From assembly GCA_030544215.1 (NCBI GenBank), contig JARZZO010000002.1, positions 29,139,395 through 29,203,394 on the forward strand: DNA of 64,000 nt, read 5' to 3'. The DNA comes from Zantedeschia hybrid cultivar (taxonomy: Eukaryota; Streptophyta; Magnoliopsida; Alismatales; Araceae). Positions 10,901 to 20,262 of the stretch are shown here, piece by piece (within the stretch, counting starts at the first letter, position 1; the number at the start of each line of letters is the position of its first letter). The position numbers were made by a program, and so were the translations under genes. A model generated the notes under the pieces. The model was not told where the DNA came from. It ran no database searches and saw only the letters and a list, made by a program, of their open reading frames with translations.

Positions 10901-13271
10901 TTATTTTGATGTGAGCCAGCTCGCGAGTGCACCGAGTCGAGCTCGGCCGAACTCGGGCCAGCCCTAAGTGGGGTCCTATAGTGGGTCAGTGGGGTCCTGG
11001 GTACCCAAACTTGGAGTGGGCCTGTGAAACTGCAAAAATTCAGTGGGGTCCTGGGACTCCATAGCCCAAAGGCTAGATCCGCCACTGCTGGTTCCCCTGC
11101 TGGTGGATTTATGCCTGAAAAGAGAAAAACAGTGGTTCCAATCCCTAGTCTCGTGCACAGATGTGGGCCAGGCATGGCCTGGACCTGAAAAGATTGATCA
11201 ATTCCATGCTTATGTGACCAGTTTCTGGCCTACCGTCAAATTTATTTTTTTCAAGGAAACCTGAGATTAGGTTTTGCCACCAAAATTGAAACCACAGTTG
11301 CCAATTTGTGTTGGAATTGGCTGATTCAAATCTGGGCTGGCTGATTTTGCATCTGATGTTCTGCAGACTGAAGAGTCTTTTGGATGAGAGGACTTTTTGT
11401 GTCATAGGAAATAAAGTATGCTGCATCTTATGATGACTTTTGGTAGACCACTTTCTTATAATTTTCTCCTAAGGCAAACTGCCAAAACCTGATTTCAGTG
11501 CAGGAGTATTGGTATTACAACCGTAGTCAATATGCTCGAGCCCAGATTGTATTCTTTTGGTTATTAAACAATGATGTCATTTTTTTCCCTTGAAACACAG
11601 TACTGACATAAAGAATAACAGGTTTGACCATCTCGTAGGGAGAGAAATCTTTCTGCATCTTTGTTGAACAGGATACTGCTGAAAATCATAATCTAGTGGC
11701 TGGCTATAGCCAAGCAGGTGTGCAAAGAAGGTCTTGTGTTGTGTTCTCGTCACTTCAATCCGTTGCCACTGAATGATGGCTGTGTGTGGGTAGAGATTGC
11801 CGGGGGTTCAAGCATGAGAAACAGTCTACCCTCATGGTAGCTTGCGTTAATGCCACCTGGCTCAGTCTATCCTGGGTGGCAGAAACAACACTTATCAGGA
11901 TTACAGATAGATGATTAGTAGAATACTATGATCTCCTAGACATCATGTGAAATGGCCAGGTCTTAGGATTCAGCATTTGTACTTAACCATAACTCAGCAA
12001 GAAAGCCATGTCCTATGAATCTGGATTGGCAAATTTTAAGTGGTCCTGAAATTAGGGAATTTTACTGGTTAATACCTAAATCATCCAGCTAAGCTATGGT
12101 GTTGGATGCCTTTCAAGGGAAGCTAAGATGCATGTTTCTTTTTTAAGTAATCCTCTTAATATTGTAGCCATCAAAGATGTCCAAACCATGTAGTAGTCTG
12201 GGCAGAAGATATCAGGCAGCAATTTGGTCTAGTATAATATATAGCAGCCTGTGTTATCCAGTTCCACAATCCAAGAAGGCTTTATGTTTTTAGGCTTCTG
12301 TGGCCTGCCATACAAGAATTCATCTCAACCTGGAAGTGCACACATTTCAAGAGCATGTGGACACAACCACCCCTAAACATGGAAATTGTTTTGTTTCTTA
12401 TTTACGTATAACCATTTAATGTACGCCATACATGTGAATTTTGCACAAAGATAAAGTGATAAACGAACATTGTTACAGGGATTGCATCACATAGGTATTT
12501 TCTGGTCATCTTCTCCACGTTGGTAATACTTCCAGACAGTCCCCTTTTCATAGTCCTGTGGAGTTGCAATTTCTGACAGATGCTTACTTTGTTTTGGATT
12601 AAATGTGAAGTAAAAGTCCTTTCTGATACTAGTTATCTGAGATTGTGTTTGCTATTTCCCAGTCCGCAAGTGATATTGGCGATGATGTCTCATCCACAAA
12701 CATAATTTCAAAGCTGTCATTGCTTGTCCTGCATTTTCCTCGCCTACGCCTGGTCTGGTCTCGCAGTGTGCATGCAACGGCAGAAATTTTTGCCTCGCTG
12801 AAGGCAAATCAGGATGAACCTGATGAACGCAAGGCAATGCGAGTGGGCGTCCCTTCTGATGATGGTATTGTGGAGAATGATGTGAGGTAAGTGTGGTGGG
12901 TGATTATGCATGTTAGAACTCAGTTATCGATTTTAATCAGGTGACCGTTTGCCTCGTCCTGTCACTTCATACTGCACAAACAACTTTACCAGTGACCTCG
13001 TGCTGTGATTCTCTCCTCTCTGTCTTTATTCTCGTAAGGATTAATTGTTTTGTTTTCCAGGGCCGAAAATTATAACACATCAGCAATTGAATTCTTGAGA
13101 CGTCTTCCGGGGGTAACAGATTCAAATTATAGGTCACTGATGGATGGTTGCAAGAGCTTAGCAGATCTTGCTCTTCTTCCGGTTGAGAGGTTAGCAGAAT
13201 TGATGGGAGGTCAGAAAGCTGCCCGGACGCTGAGGGAGTTTCTTGATGCAAAGTGTCCAACCATGCTATGA
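4121..13271 (+). CDS. UVH1: XPF/RAD1-type structure-specific endonuclease, last five exons (partial)
   Basis: This is the C-terminal part of the plant XPF homologue (UVH1/RAD1), catalytic subunit of the ERCC1-XPF endonuclease that makes the 5' incision in nucleotide excision repair and acts in recombination and at telomeres. Five exons, 4121-4921, 7941-8051, 8149-8409, 12663-12886 and 13061-13271, join in one frame to about 535 residues and a TGA stop. Domains in order: the linker after the helicase-like region, the conserved FYALESD and IIVYHPDM blocks, the ERCC4 nuclease domain with the GDYVLSP and VERKSVMD catalytic motif, and the C-terminal tandem helix-hairpin-helix that binds ERCC1. All visible nuclease residues are present and every junction is GT-AG. 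From memory the family is roughly 950 residues, so about 420 N-terminal residues (helicase-like fold) lie left of the window. It appears intact in what is seen. Confidence 0.95.
5981..6116. repeat. 23-bp minisatellite, four copies
   Basis: The core CTTGCTACTTTATCCATGG plus four bases occurs at 5981, 6014, 6061 and 6094. Spacings of 33, 47 and 33 bp show a dimer that was itself duplicated with an 80-bp period. It is intronic and no function is visible. Confidence 0.85.
6405..6890. mobile_element. Candidate small non-autonomous DNA transposon
   Basis: The two ends look like loose inverted copies: GAGGTGAGCGAGGCGATC near 6420 and, on the opposite strand near 6885, a TTATCAAAGGC stretch leading into TCACCTAGGCGATG. 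Internal GGCGATCGCCTAGGCG at about 6463-6480 is itself palindromic. There is no ORF, and I could not settle a target-site duplication, so this could instead be simple degenerate repeat. Confidence 0.3.
7941..8051 (+). CDS. UVH1: UVH1 exon: spacer before nuclease domain
   Basis: This 111-nt, 37-codon exon runs from DGLCGGFSAS to GGRTALEKEMQ. The acceptor is CCATTTCAG and the donor follows ATGCAG. It is phase 0 at both ends, so it joins the flanking exons without a shift. A 97-bp intron separates it from the nuclease exon. Confidence 0.93.
8149..8409 (+). CDS. UVH1: UVH1 exon: ERCC4 nuclease core
   Basis: This 261-nt, 87-codon exon encodes the catalytic core: VIVDMREFMSSLPN, then IIPVTLEVGDYVLSP, the ERKxxxD active-site motif in CVERKSVMDLF, and VLLIEFAQDKSFSFQ. 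Every motif residue expected for an XPF nuclease is present. The acceptor is TTTCACAG and the donor GTAGTGTGC. Confidence 0.96.
9814..9881. repeat. CG-rich direct repeat, left copy
   Basis: Starts CCCGAATCGGGACCCGCCG and continues with GATCC/GATCGG words; it matches the block at 10645-10713 in the same orientation. The two copies bracket the telomere-like array. It is very rich in CCGATC and CGGATCGG words and can fold on itself. Confidence 0.7.
10041..10491. repeat. Interstitial telomere-like repeat array
   Basis: About 450 bp consist almost entirely of CCCTAAA, the complement of the plant telomere unit TTTAGGG, mixed with variants CCCTAAAA, CCCTTAA and CCCTTAAA. Variants are clustered in runs, which indicates local expansion by slippage or unequal exchange. 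It lies inside a UVH1 intron, far from any chromosome end as far as the window shows. Confidence 0.95.
10645..10713. repeat. CG-rich direct repeat, right copy
   Basis: Starts CCCGAATCGGATCGGAACC and shares the ACCCGCCGATC word and following GATC-rich sequence with the block at 9814-9881. Just to its left are another CG-rich palindromic stretch (10497-10590) and a T run. Confidence 0.7.
12663..12886 (+). CDS. UVH1: UVH1 exon: end of ERCC4 domain and linker
   Basis: This 224-nt exon encodes SASDIGDDVSS, IISKLSLLVLHFPRLRL, SRSVHATAEIF and the conserved NQDEPDERKA stretch. It ends in phase 2 (AG before GTAAGTGTGG), and the next exon supplies the final G of the Arg codon. The acceptor is CTATTTCCCAG. 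Confidence 0.95.
13061..13271 (+). CDS. UVH1: UVH1 last exon: tandem helix-hairpin-helix and stop
   Basis: After a 174-bp intron this exon encodes AENYNTSAIEFLRRLPGV, the first hairpin of the (HhH)2 domain that pairs with ERCC1, then LALLPVERLAELMGG, the second hairpin, and REFLDAKCPTML followed by TGA at 13269-13271. Confidence 0.96.
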
Positions 13272-15174
13272 TTTTTTTAATAATTTTACTCATTTAATTT
13301 ATAATTTAGCATTGATCACACGATTCTTTCTCTTTATACGTGAACTGTGAAACACAGTTCAGAGTTCTGAGGCTATTGTTGTCCAAAAACTATAGATGGG
13401 CAGTGAATCTCGACTCAATCAGATTCAACAAGAAACTTGACGGGCAGTTGTCAGCTGTTGCCAATTGGTCAATGAAATTCGGCATAGCTGGCTCCATAAT
13501 GGGTCAGATCATTCATCCACTGGAGATGTTTAGGAGGGAATGCTTTCTGCATTCCACTTTCCATCTCATTGTTGTAAATTACTTGTAGCTGGCCAGCTTT
13601 GTAATTTTTGACAATGATGTAATTCACACTGGCGTTGAGCCTGGTCTTGATCTTTTCTTCTTGGGTGTTCATTTACAACCTTTTTTTAAAAAAAATATTT
13701 TTAGATGGGTGGGGAAGGATCGCAAATGCATCATTTTGGATGTTTCTGACCCTTCCCTTCCACTGTGAATGACTGCTGCCCATATCAGACTGCCGTCCAG
13801 TGAAAGCGAAAAGGTCACCTCCAAATTCTTGAGAGCTGCAAAACAAACCTTGAAATGATGGTTCTTCAAAGTGTCATATTGGTATCCAAGCGATGCCTTG
13901 TGTTCATCATCCTACAGGGGGCCTAATTTGATGGTCTCTAAGCAATGCTAAGAATTTTCAAAAGGATTCATCCATATATTGCAGCCACTTGGGCCTTCTC
14001 TTTTGATTCCCCCCCTCCTCTTCTAAAGTGTTATGCAATAGGGGTATGCGCAACTATCGTCAGGGTTTTATATATCTTGGATATGATATGAAAGTGTCTT
14101 TCATCTCATATGCCTTCGTAGGAAGGTGGAGAAAATCTAAGAACCGTCTGGCTAATCAAGTTTTATCTTGGACATCAAACAAGACAAAAGGGTAGAGTGC
14201 TTACTGAGAAAGCATTTATAAAGACGATGGATGCAACGACTTGTGCGGATATGTCTAACGTATTTAAAGTTTTTGATAAATAGAAGAGAACCAACAGCAA
14301 ATAAGTATTCCTTACAAAAAATATCCAGATTAACGATGTTTAGTTACTTAACAAAGGCACCCGTAATGTCCTTTTTCTGACCATTTGGGGGTACTACCTA
14401 GTGGCAGGCTCAATAGGCTTCACTCAAAATCTAAGTGGCGCCTCGTCTAACATTAATTCGGGGTGTTTGGTTTTAGTATTAGAATAGGTCTGTTAATATC
14501 AATTTTGGTTTATTATTAATAGTAGGTATTTATTTATATTTTATCAACTTTGATATTGTACATTGTTAACGTATATTATTATAATAAATTGGGGGTTCAG
14601 TAGATAACCCCCTAAAGAATCTCACATATGTAGAATAATCCTTGAAAAAGGCATACATGCAAAAAAATTCCCTATATAATCATTATATACATAGACAACC
14701 CTCCATGTCAAGTCTACCATTACTAACATCACTTACAAATTAGGGTTTATTTTAGAATAAGAAGAAAAGTTTAGGATGCTTTCTATACATATAAATAATG
14801 CAGGGTCTTTTTTTGCATATGCAAGATTTTTTAGAGGGTTACTTGCTAAAATCTCTACAAATTTAATAAAAGTCTAAACTTGTAATAAAAATGTTAGAGT
14901 TTAGTCTTTGATAGTCTCAAAACTCTCCCTTTTTTGACTTTCCCTTTCCTAACTCTCTATCCCTTTTCTGTATTCTTTGAAGGGGCATATATGTGCCTAA
15001 AAGTTGCCATATGTGCATATGTACCCCAACTCTCACATGTTGTTTTCAATATCTTTAAAATGTAAGAAATGTTGCAGTTATGCCTTTCCGTCAAAATAAT
15101 GTGAAAATAATGTGAACTCCAACTGAATATGCCAAAAAGATTCTGTAAATTTTGATAACATCAGGGTATGTATA
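13272..15174 (+). other. UVH1 3' flank and intergenic DNA
   Basis: The first several hundred bases are presumably the UVH1 3' untranslated region, but no single poly(A) signal stands out. The rest is AT-rich, and I see no conserved coding frame, RNA gene or recognisable transposon. Confidence 0.5.
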
Positions 15175-16209
15175 TGATGTAGCCGAAGCTATCACGACCG
15201 GATTCCGAAGCCGGAATCCGAAGAGAGGGATCCGGTGCTGGGTCGGATCGGTGTTGAGGGGGCCCGACGGGGATCCGGAAGACGAAGGACGCAGAGGCGG
15301 AGCCGAGAGGTCCGAAGGCTGGCTCGCTCCGGAAAGTCGTGGCCGAAGCTCCTTCGGCGGACGAAGGGGCGGCGCGGATGAATCTTCTTCCGACTGATCT
15401 GTCGACAGGCGACGAAGCCGAAGCCGAAAGTCCGAGGCCGAAAGTGACCCGGGGTGGGCTTGCTCTTGGATAGTGAGCCCAAAGCCCCTTCGGCGGACGG
15501 AGGGGCAGCGCGAGACCGAGTCTCCTGTCTTGGGGCAGCCGACGTACGGTGTCGAGACCGGGGAGAGGAGTCCGAGGTCGGCGGCCGAGACCGACTCGGG
15601 AAGGTCGGCGATGATTCGAACCGAGCTCCTGCAGGAGGGAAAGAAGAAGAAAACCAGTCAGCAGGAGTCCCGGACTTCAGCCCTGGGGAACCCCCTCCGA
15701 CAGTCAAGTTAGCTCCTGAAGAAGATTCGATTTAGAAGGCAAAGAGACTAGCTTTAATGCTTTTCGGACTGTAGTCCTTTAAAGGTCTCGGAGGCTTGAG
15801 GAAGCATCCTTTGGGCAATAAATAGCGGTGTATTTATAGCAAATGATAGCGGATGGTTAACGGTGGCAGCCGATATAGGACTAAATGAGGGCTTACTGAT
15901 AAACCGCCATAGTGCCTGATCCGCCACCGGAGTGGGCCGGATTCGGCTACCGGGCCGAAGGGGGTTGGGCCGCTGATGGGCCGAAGCCTGTTGGGCCTTG
16001 GGCCGCCGCGTTGCTCCCGGGCCGTAGGCTGGTGGGCCGCTGACGGGCTGAAGCCTGTTGGGCCGGGAGCGACGGTGCCGCTTATGGGCCGAAGGCTGCT
16101 GGGCCGCTGATGGGCCGGAGGCTCCCGGAGGGCCTGGTACTGCTGCTGTTGCGCTGAAAGGGGTTTGGGCTTTGCTTTAATGGGCCGAATCGGATTCTGC
16201 CCCATTACA
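15175..16209 (-). repeat. A1 3' LTR
   Basis: The element-sense start is the complement of the end at 16209 and the sense end is CTACATCA at 15175-15182. It keeps the LTR promoter region (complement of TATAAATA near 15828-15835) and a cluster of TGGGCC words at about 15935-16190. The purine tract complement (CCCCCCACTC) lies just outside at 16213-16222. Confidence 0.8.
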
Positions 16210-16817
16210 TAGCCCCCCACTCTTGTCTTCCTCAGTTCTGAGATGGCGAGAGTATAGCCCGAAGCTGTCAGAAAAATTAGCGTATCAGGTGTCTTACCTG
16301 AAGCTCTGTTCTTTTTTCACTGGGAAGAGGGTGCCCTCGGTCGGCCGAGGGCTACGCGGTTGCTTCGTCTTCGCTCGGAGTGGCAACGAAGGCTCAAAGC
16401 TCAGAAGCCGAAGGGCCGAGCCCTCTGACCCGTGTCAGGCTTCATTAAATAGACGGGATGGGCGTCGCCTCGCGAGGAAGCACGGGACACGCGTCGCGCA
16501 TCCAGCCGCTCCGTCAAAAACACAAAAGGATCCTGACCGCTCGCGGGTCGCGGATCGCCTCGACTCTCTGCCCGAGGCTCCACTCGGATTGCCGCCGCTC
16601 CCTTCGTCGCACGCGGATTGGGACACGTGGCGGGCATCCGGGTGATTAGCCGAAGGGTCGGAGCGCTCTCGGCCGTTGATCGCTCTACTTCAAGTCCCGG
16701 AGCCGGCCCGTCATCATTGCCGAAGGACGGTGCACGTGGCGGGCATCCAAGAGGAGCGAGGGGACGAGCGGGATGATCTCGGCCGTTGGCTTCGGCGGGA
16801 GGCGCTTCGGATGGGCT

Positions 16818-16825
16818 TATAAATA
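16818..16825 (+). promoter_or_regulatory. TATA box of the antisense gene
   Basis: TATAAATA lies 275 bp upstream of the antisense ATG at 17093. The same box is found 271 bp upstream of the corresponding ATG in A2 (53436-53443, minus), so both sequence and distance are conserved between copies. That argues for a real promoter of the antisense gene, independent of the LTR. Confidence 0.65.
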
Positions 16826-17092
16826 CAAGCCCTCAGCAGGGCACTGTTCTTCTTCCTGCTGCTGCGCTTGCGTTTCCCCTGCGATCACCCGAGTTCTCCT
16901 TCCTTCTCCAGCGAAAGGCTAGCTTCCTGAAGGCTTCGTCCGAGCTCGCCGGCCACCGTGGGAGGATCTCCATTCCTCAGGGCGCATCGCTGGTGGAGCT
17001 GGGTGGCTTGAGAGGCTGCGTTCGGCTCAGGAGAGACTTCCTCCCCCTTCCTGCGAGTAAGCCTTGGCCTTCTTCCTCCCCTTCGCGGCCTT

Positions 17093-18550
17093 ATGGTCCG
17101 GAGTCCTTCCAGCGAGATTACTCCTTCGGACGAGGAGTACACTCCTTCCCACTCTCCGAAATCTTCCCTGTCAGATCCCCTCACCTCAGATTCTCTTGCT
17201 TCCGCAATGTCTGAAGAGCCTGAAAACTCTGGGACTGAGGGGTCCGAGACTTCCGGGGCCGAGGTCTCCGGGGCCGAGGTCTCCGAGGTCGAGGCTTCCG
17301 GGGCCGAGGCTTCCGGGGCCGAGGCTTCCGAGGCCGAGGCTACCCAGGAGGTCCGGAACCCAGGCCAGGCTTCCACCTCGGAACGCCGTCGTCCGGACAT
17401 TGCTTCGGAAGCATCCTGCGCCCTTTCGGACGTAGAGGTGAGGAACCTAGTTTCTTACTTCTAGCTTCCTTCCTGGACGACCCCCCATCGGCCTGACTCC
17501 GCCACCAGGGCCAATACTGTCCGCCCGGGCTCCTTCTCTATTTATGTTGATAGCATCGAGGCGGGCTTCCGTCTTCCTCTTCCCACCTTCGTCATTAACC
17601 TCCTTAGCTTCTACGGACTGGCCCCGTCTCAGCTTTTTCCCAATTCTTGGCGCACTGTATACGGTTTTTTGAGCGTTTTCGCTCTATACAGATCAACCCT
17701 TCCATCAATGTCTTCCGCTATCTCTTCAAAATCCAAAGGCAGGGGAAGTCCGAGTGGTACTGCTTCGTCCCTCGGGTCGGCCGAAGCATATTCTCCGGGA
17801 AGCCCTCGTCCATCCACGGCTGGAAGAGGAAGTTCATCTTCATCTCCCTGCCGGAGAACGAGAAGGGCGTGTGGCCCTTTCCCACCGAATGGGCGCCGCT
17901 GGCTGCAGGCCTCTCGGACCCTCTTGCTCTGACCCCCGTGCAGAGCACTCTCGTGGGCCATGTCCAGGTCATGGCCCCGTACGACATCTGGGGGCTCCTC
18001 AGCACGTCGGAGCGGCTGGTGAACGCCGGGGTCTAGCCGGATCCTCAGTCCGATCCGGTGCGGGCCTTTCCCTACCTCCCTCCCGGGGAGACTCCGCAGG
18101 GCCGCGGAGGAAGGGCTGCCGCTCCTCCGGCCGAAGCTCCTCCGCCTGGGGATGCTGATGAATTTTCGGCCGAGGGTAAGTCGGCTTTGAATTTGCACTT
18201 GATCACCGTTTTGTTTCTAACATACTCTCCTTGCTTGCAGCAATGGCCGACCTCGATGCCCTCCTCACCCTGATATCCGACCAGCGCGGTCCAGGCCGGG
18301 CACCGGCCTCGCAAGCGGCAGGCAGGTCCGGCCGAGGCGCTGGAGCTCCGAGGACCCGAGGCGGGGTCCCGAGGACTGCGGCCTCCGCCGAGGGCCGCGC
18401 TGCCGCTGCTGCTCTCGAGAGGGAGCAGAAGACGAAGTTCGCCGCTCGAAGGGGCGGCCGAGCGTCGAAGCGCCCCCGGATAGAGGAGGCCGAAGAGGCG
18501 GAGGTGGCTCCGCTGATCAGGAGGAGCGCCGTGGCCCGAAGGGCCGCAAG
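17093..18550 (+). pseudogene. Antisense ORF of A1, Transposase_28-like ('putative gypsy type transposon') protein, spliced
   Basis: The ATG at 17093 opens an acidic Ser/Glu-rich N-terminus with SEITPSDEEYTPSH, also found in A2, and a run of EASGAEASG-type repeats. Then follow FSIYVDSIEAGFRLPLP, FYGLAPSQLFPNSWR, RYLFKIQRQGKSEWYCF, SSIHGWKRKF and WPFPTEW, the signature of the plant Transposase_28 family. A clean intron follows, donor GTAAGTCGGC at 18176 and acceptor TTGCTTGCAG ending at 18240 (65 bp, with CTAAC upstream). It is in frame with exon 2, which has a basic KRPRIEE stretch. Damage: TAG at 17462-17464 where A2 has CAG, a frameshift near 17690, and TAG at 18034-18036. Function is unknown; the C-terminus is lost in the fusion to gag near 18550. 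Confidence 0.75.
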
Positions 18551-18554
18551 GCTC

Positions 18555-19079
18555 TTTGCGCATCGCCGTCAGCCGCCGGTCCAGGTCCGGGGCGGCCGAG
18601 GTGGCGACGGATTGTCCTCCGGTCCGGGCCGGACGGTACTCTGACGAAGCATAATCCTGCTCCGTCAGGCGATCGGCGCGGGGAGCTCGGGCTGGCAACG
18701 CCGAGGGCTCGTTGCGCGCCGCCGCGGTCTCGTTGAGAGAGACTGGCGCAGGCACCGGTCGGAACCGGGCGTCTTGTACTGGATAGTGCGGGGGGAGCGG
18801 CGCCTGCTGGGGGAGCTGCCCCGTCAGTCCCATGCGCTGGGCGATGGCAGACACCATCTCCTGAAGAGGCGCTAGGGACGTGACGGCAGCGGCCAGCGTC
18901 GCTACTTGCTGCTGGAGCACCCCCACTCGGTCTTCCGAGCCGAGGGTCTCCGGTATGGTCGGCATAGGCAGGTTCGCCGGGGCAAAGGGAGCGCCTTCGG
19001 AAGGCGGCATCTGTGCCGAGGCCTCCCGTGCTTCTGCTTCGCCCTGTCCGGATCGTCGGGTCACAGGTCGCTGAGACAT
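18555..19079 (-). pseudogene. A1 gag N-terminus, truncated
   Basis: The minus-strand frame opens with MSQRPVTRRSGQGEAEAR and has VGVLQQQVATLAAAVTSLA, a short coiled coil, and DLDRRLTAMRKE, which resemble the variable N-terminus that precedes the gag core in plant gypsy elements. Downstream of about 18555 the frame only mirrors the convergent antisense gene. The core gag, zinc knuckle and all of pol are therefore deleted and gag is joined tail to tail to the antisense ORF. Confidence 0.65.
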
Positions 19080-19095
19080 GACTTGTTTTGTTGCA

Positions 19096-19114
19096 GTTCC
19101 CACAGATGGCGCCA
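19096..19114 (-). other. A1 primer-binding-like site
   Basis: The minus strand reads TGGCGCCATCTGTGGGAAC two bases from the LTR end at 19117, the expected place for a tRNA primer site. The TGGCGCC start fits plant gypsy elements. I do not assign the tRNA. Confidence 0.7.
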
Positions 19115-19116
19115 CG

Positions 19117-19758
19117 TGATGTAGACAGGATCTATCACGACCGGATTCCGGAGCCGGAGCTGGAATCCGCAGAAGGGGATCCGGAGCTAGGCCGGATCGG
19201 TGTTTTGAGAGGCGGCCCGACGGGGATCCGGAAGGCGATGGAAGCAGAGGCGGAGCCGAGGGTCCGAGGCCGGAGGAGGCTCGGAGCGGGCTTGCCTTCG
19301 GGTAGTTAACCGAAGCTCCTTCGGCGGGCGAAGGGGCGGAGGGAACGGAGCTCCCGGAGGGACGGTCGACAGGTGAACGGAGTCGAGGCCGAAGGTCCGG
19401 GGTGCGGTCTGGCGCCGGCGCTGCTCTTGGATAGTCAGCCGCTGATCCTTCGGCGGACGGGGGCGTCGCGCGAGCAGGAGCTTCTCTCGGCCGAGCAGTC
19501 GGCGAGCGTCGGAGCAGAAGCCGGAAAGTCCGAGATTGGACGGGCGGACGGGGGCTTCCGCGCCGCTCCCGGGCCGGAGGCTGGTGGGCCGCTGACGGGC
19601 TGAAGCCTGTTGGGCCGGGAGCGAGGGTGCCGCTTATGGGCCGAAGGCTATTGGGCCGCTGACGGGCCGAAGGCTCCCGGAGGGCCTGGTACTGCTGCTG
19701 TTGGGCTCAGTGGTGTTTGGGCCTGCTTCAATGGGCCGAATTGGATTCTGCCGCATCA
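19117..19758 (-). repeat. A1 5' LTR, internally deleted
   Basis: It starts TGATGTAGACAGG and ends CCGCATCA, collinear with the left LTR but about 390 bp shorter. The missing part includes the LTR TATA region, so this upstream LTR probably could not start element transcription. Confidence 0.8.
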
Positions 19759-20262
19759 CCACCCATGCGAGAATACAATGTTATAAATACATGTCTTTAT
19801 TTTTCTGTCATTTTTTTATAAAATTTGTAAATACATGTTTTTTGTTTTTTGATAGCTTACTTTTTAAGATTTTATTCATTTTTCTAGAAAAATTGTTTTC
19901 ACAACTCTTTGTTTTTCTGAGAAAAATTAAGAATACAAATGCCTCTTAGAACCCCAACGAGAGGTCTGGGCCCTTGGGGGCTAGTATCAAATTTGAGAAA
20001 GATTTGCTGCATTGAGGGCCTCAGTGTGAATCTAGTGAGACCTTAGTTGTCGTTTGATCAAATTTTGATCAAACGATAGCCTCGGGAGTGTGCAATATTT
20101 TTTTTTAAATATCAAACTTAGGGCCTATCTCAACGCAATGTCCAAACTATCCATCTTTGATTGGACAGTTTAAAAATTTATTAAAAAAAGGATGACCCAG
20201 CCACAACCAGGTGCACGCTATACGCATATATGACCTTGGACTCCCGGCAAGGGTGCATTGCT
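19759..20262. other. Spacer between A1 and Copia LTR
   Basis: AT-rich with no coding sequence. The one visible structure is a near-perfect palindrome at 20051-20075. Confidence 0.5.
20051..20075. repeat. 25-bp palindrome
   Basis: Arms CGTTTGATCAAA and TTTGATCAAACG flank a single T. It could be a cruciform, a hairpin in RNA, or the remnant of two transposon ends. Confidence 0.85.

Larger units (their letters stand above)
8410..12662 (+). other. UVH1 intron, 4.25 kb, with repeat insertions
   Basis: The intron begins GTAGTGTGC and ends CTATTTCCCAG. It contains no supported gene. From about 9430 to 10970 it holds a composite of short repeats: CG-rich GATCGG-type blocks, a telomere-like array, and flanks rich in GAGCTCG motifs that may be the ends of an old DNA transposon. 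The remaining sequence is unremarkable. Confidence 0.8.
15175..19758 (-). mobile_element. A1: internally deleted Tat-like LTR retrotransposon with antisense ORF
   Basis: Two related LTRs (15175-16209 and 19117-19758) in the same orientation bound a 2.9-kb interior. A primer-binding-like site next to the right LTR and a gag start on the minus strand set the element on the minus strand. The interior holds the N-terminus of gag, no protease, reverse transcriptase or integrase, and an antisense gene on the plus strand next to the 3' LTR. Antisense ORFs in this place are known in Tat-lineage elements. The LTR ends are TGATG and CATCA; the outer 5-bp flanks do not match, so there is no target-site duplication. 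It is non-autonomous. Confidence 0.8.

Noticed and set aside
15192..15707. Minus-strand 171-codon ORF
   Set aside because: It lies wholly in the A1 LTR, is Ser/Arg/Pro-rich and matches no family.
17629..18198. Minus-strand 189-codon ORF
   Set aside because: It is the shadow of the plus-strand Transposase_28 region, which has recognisable motifs.
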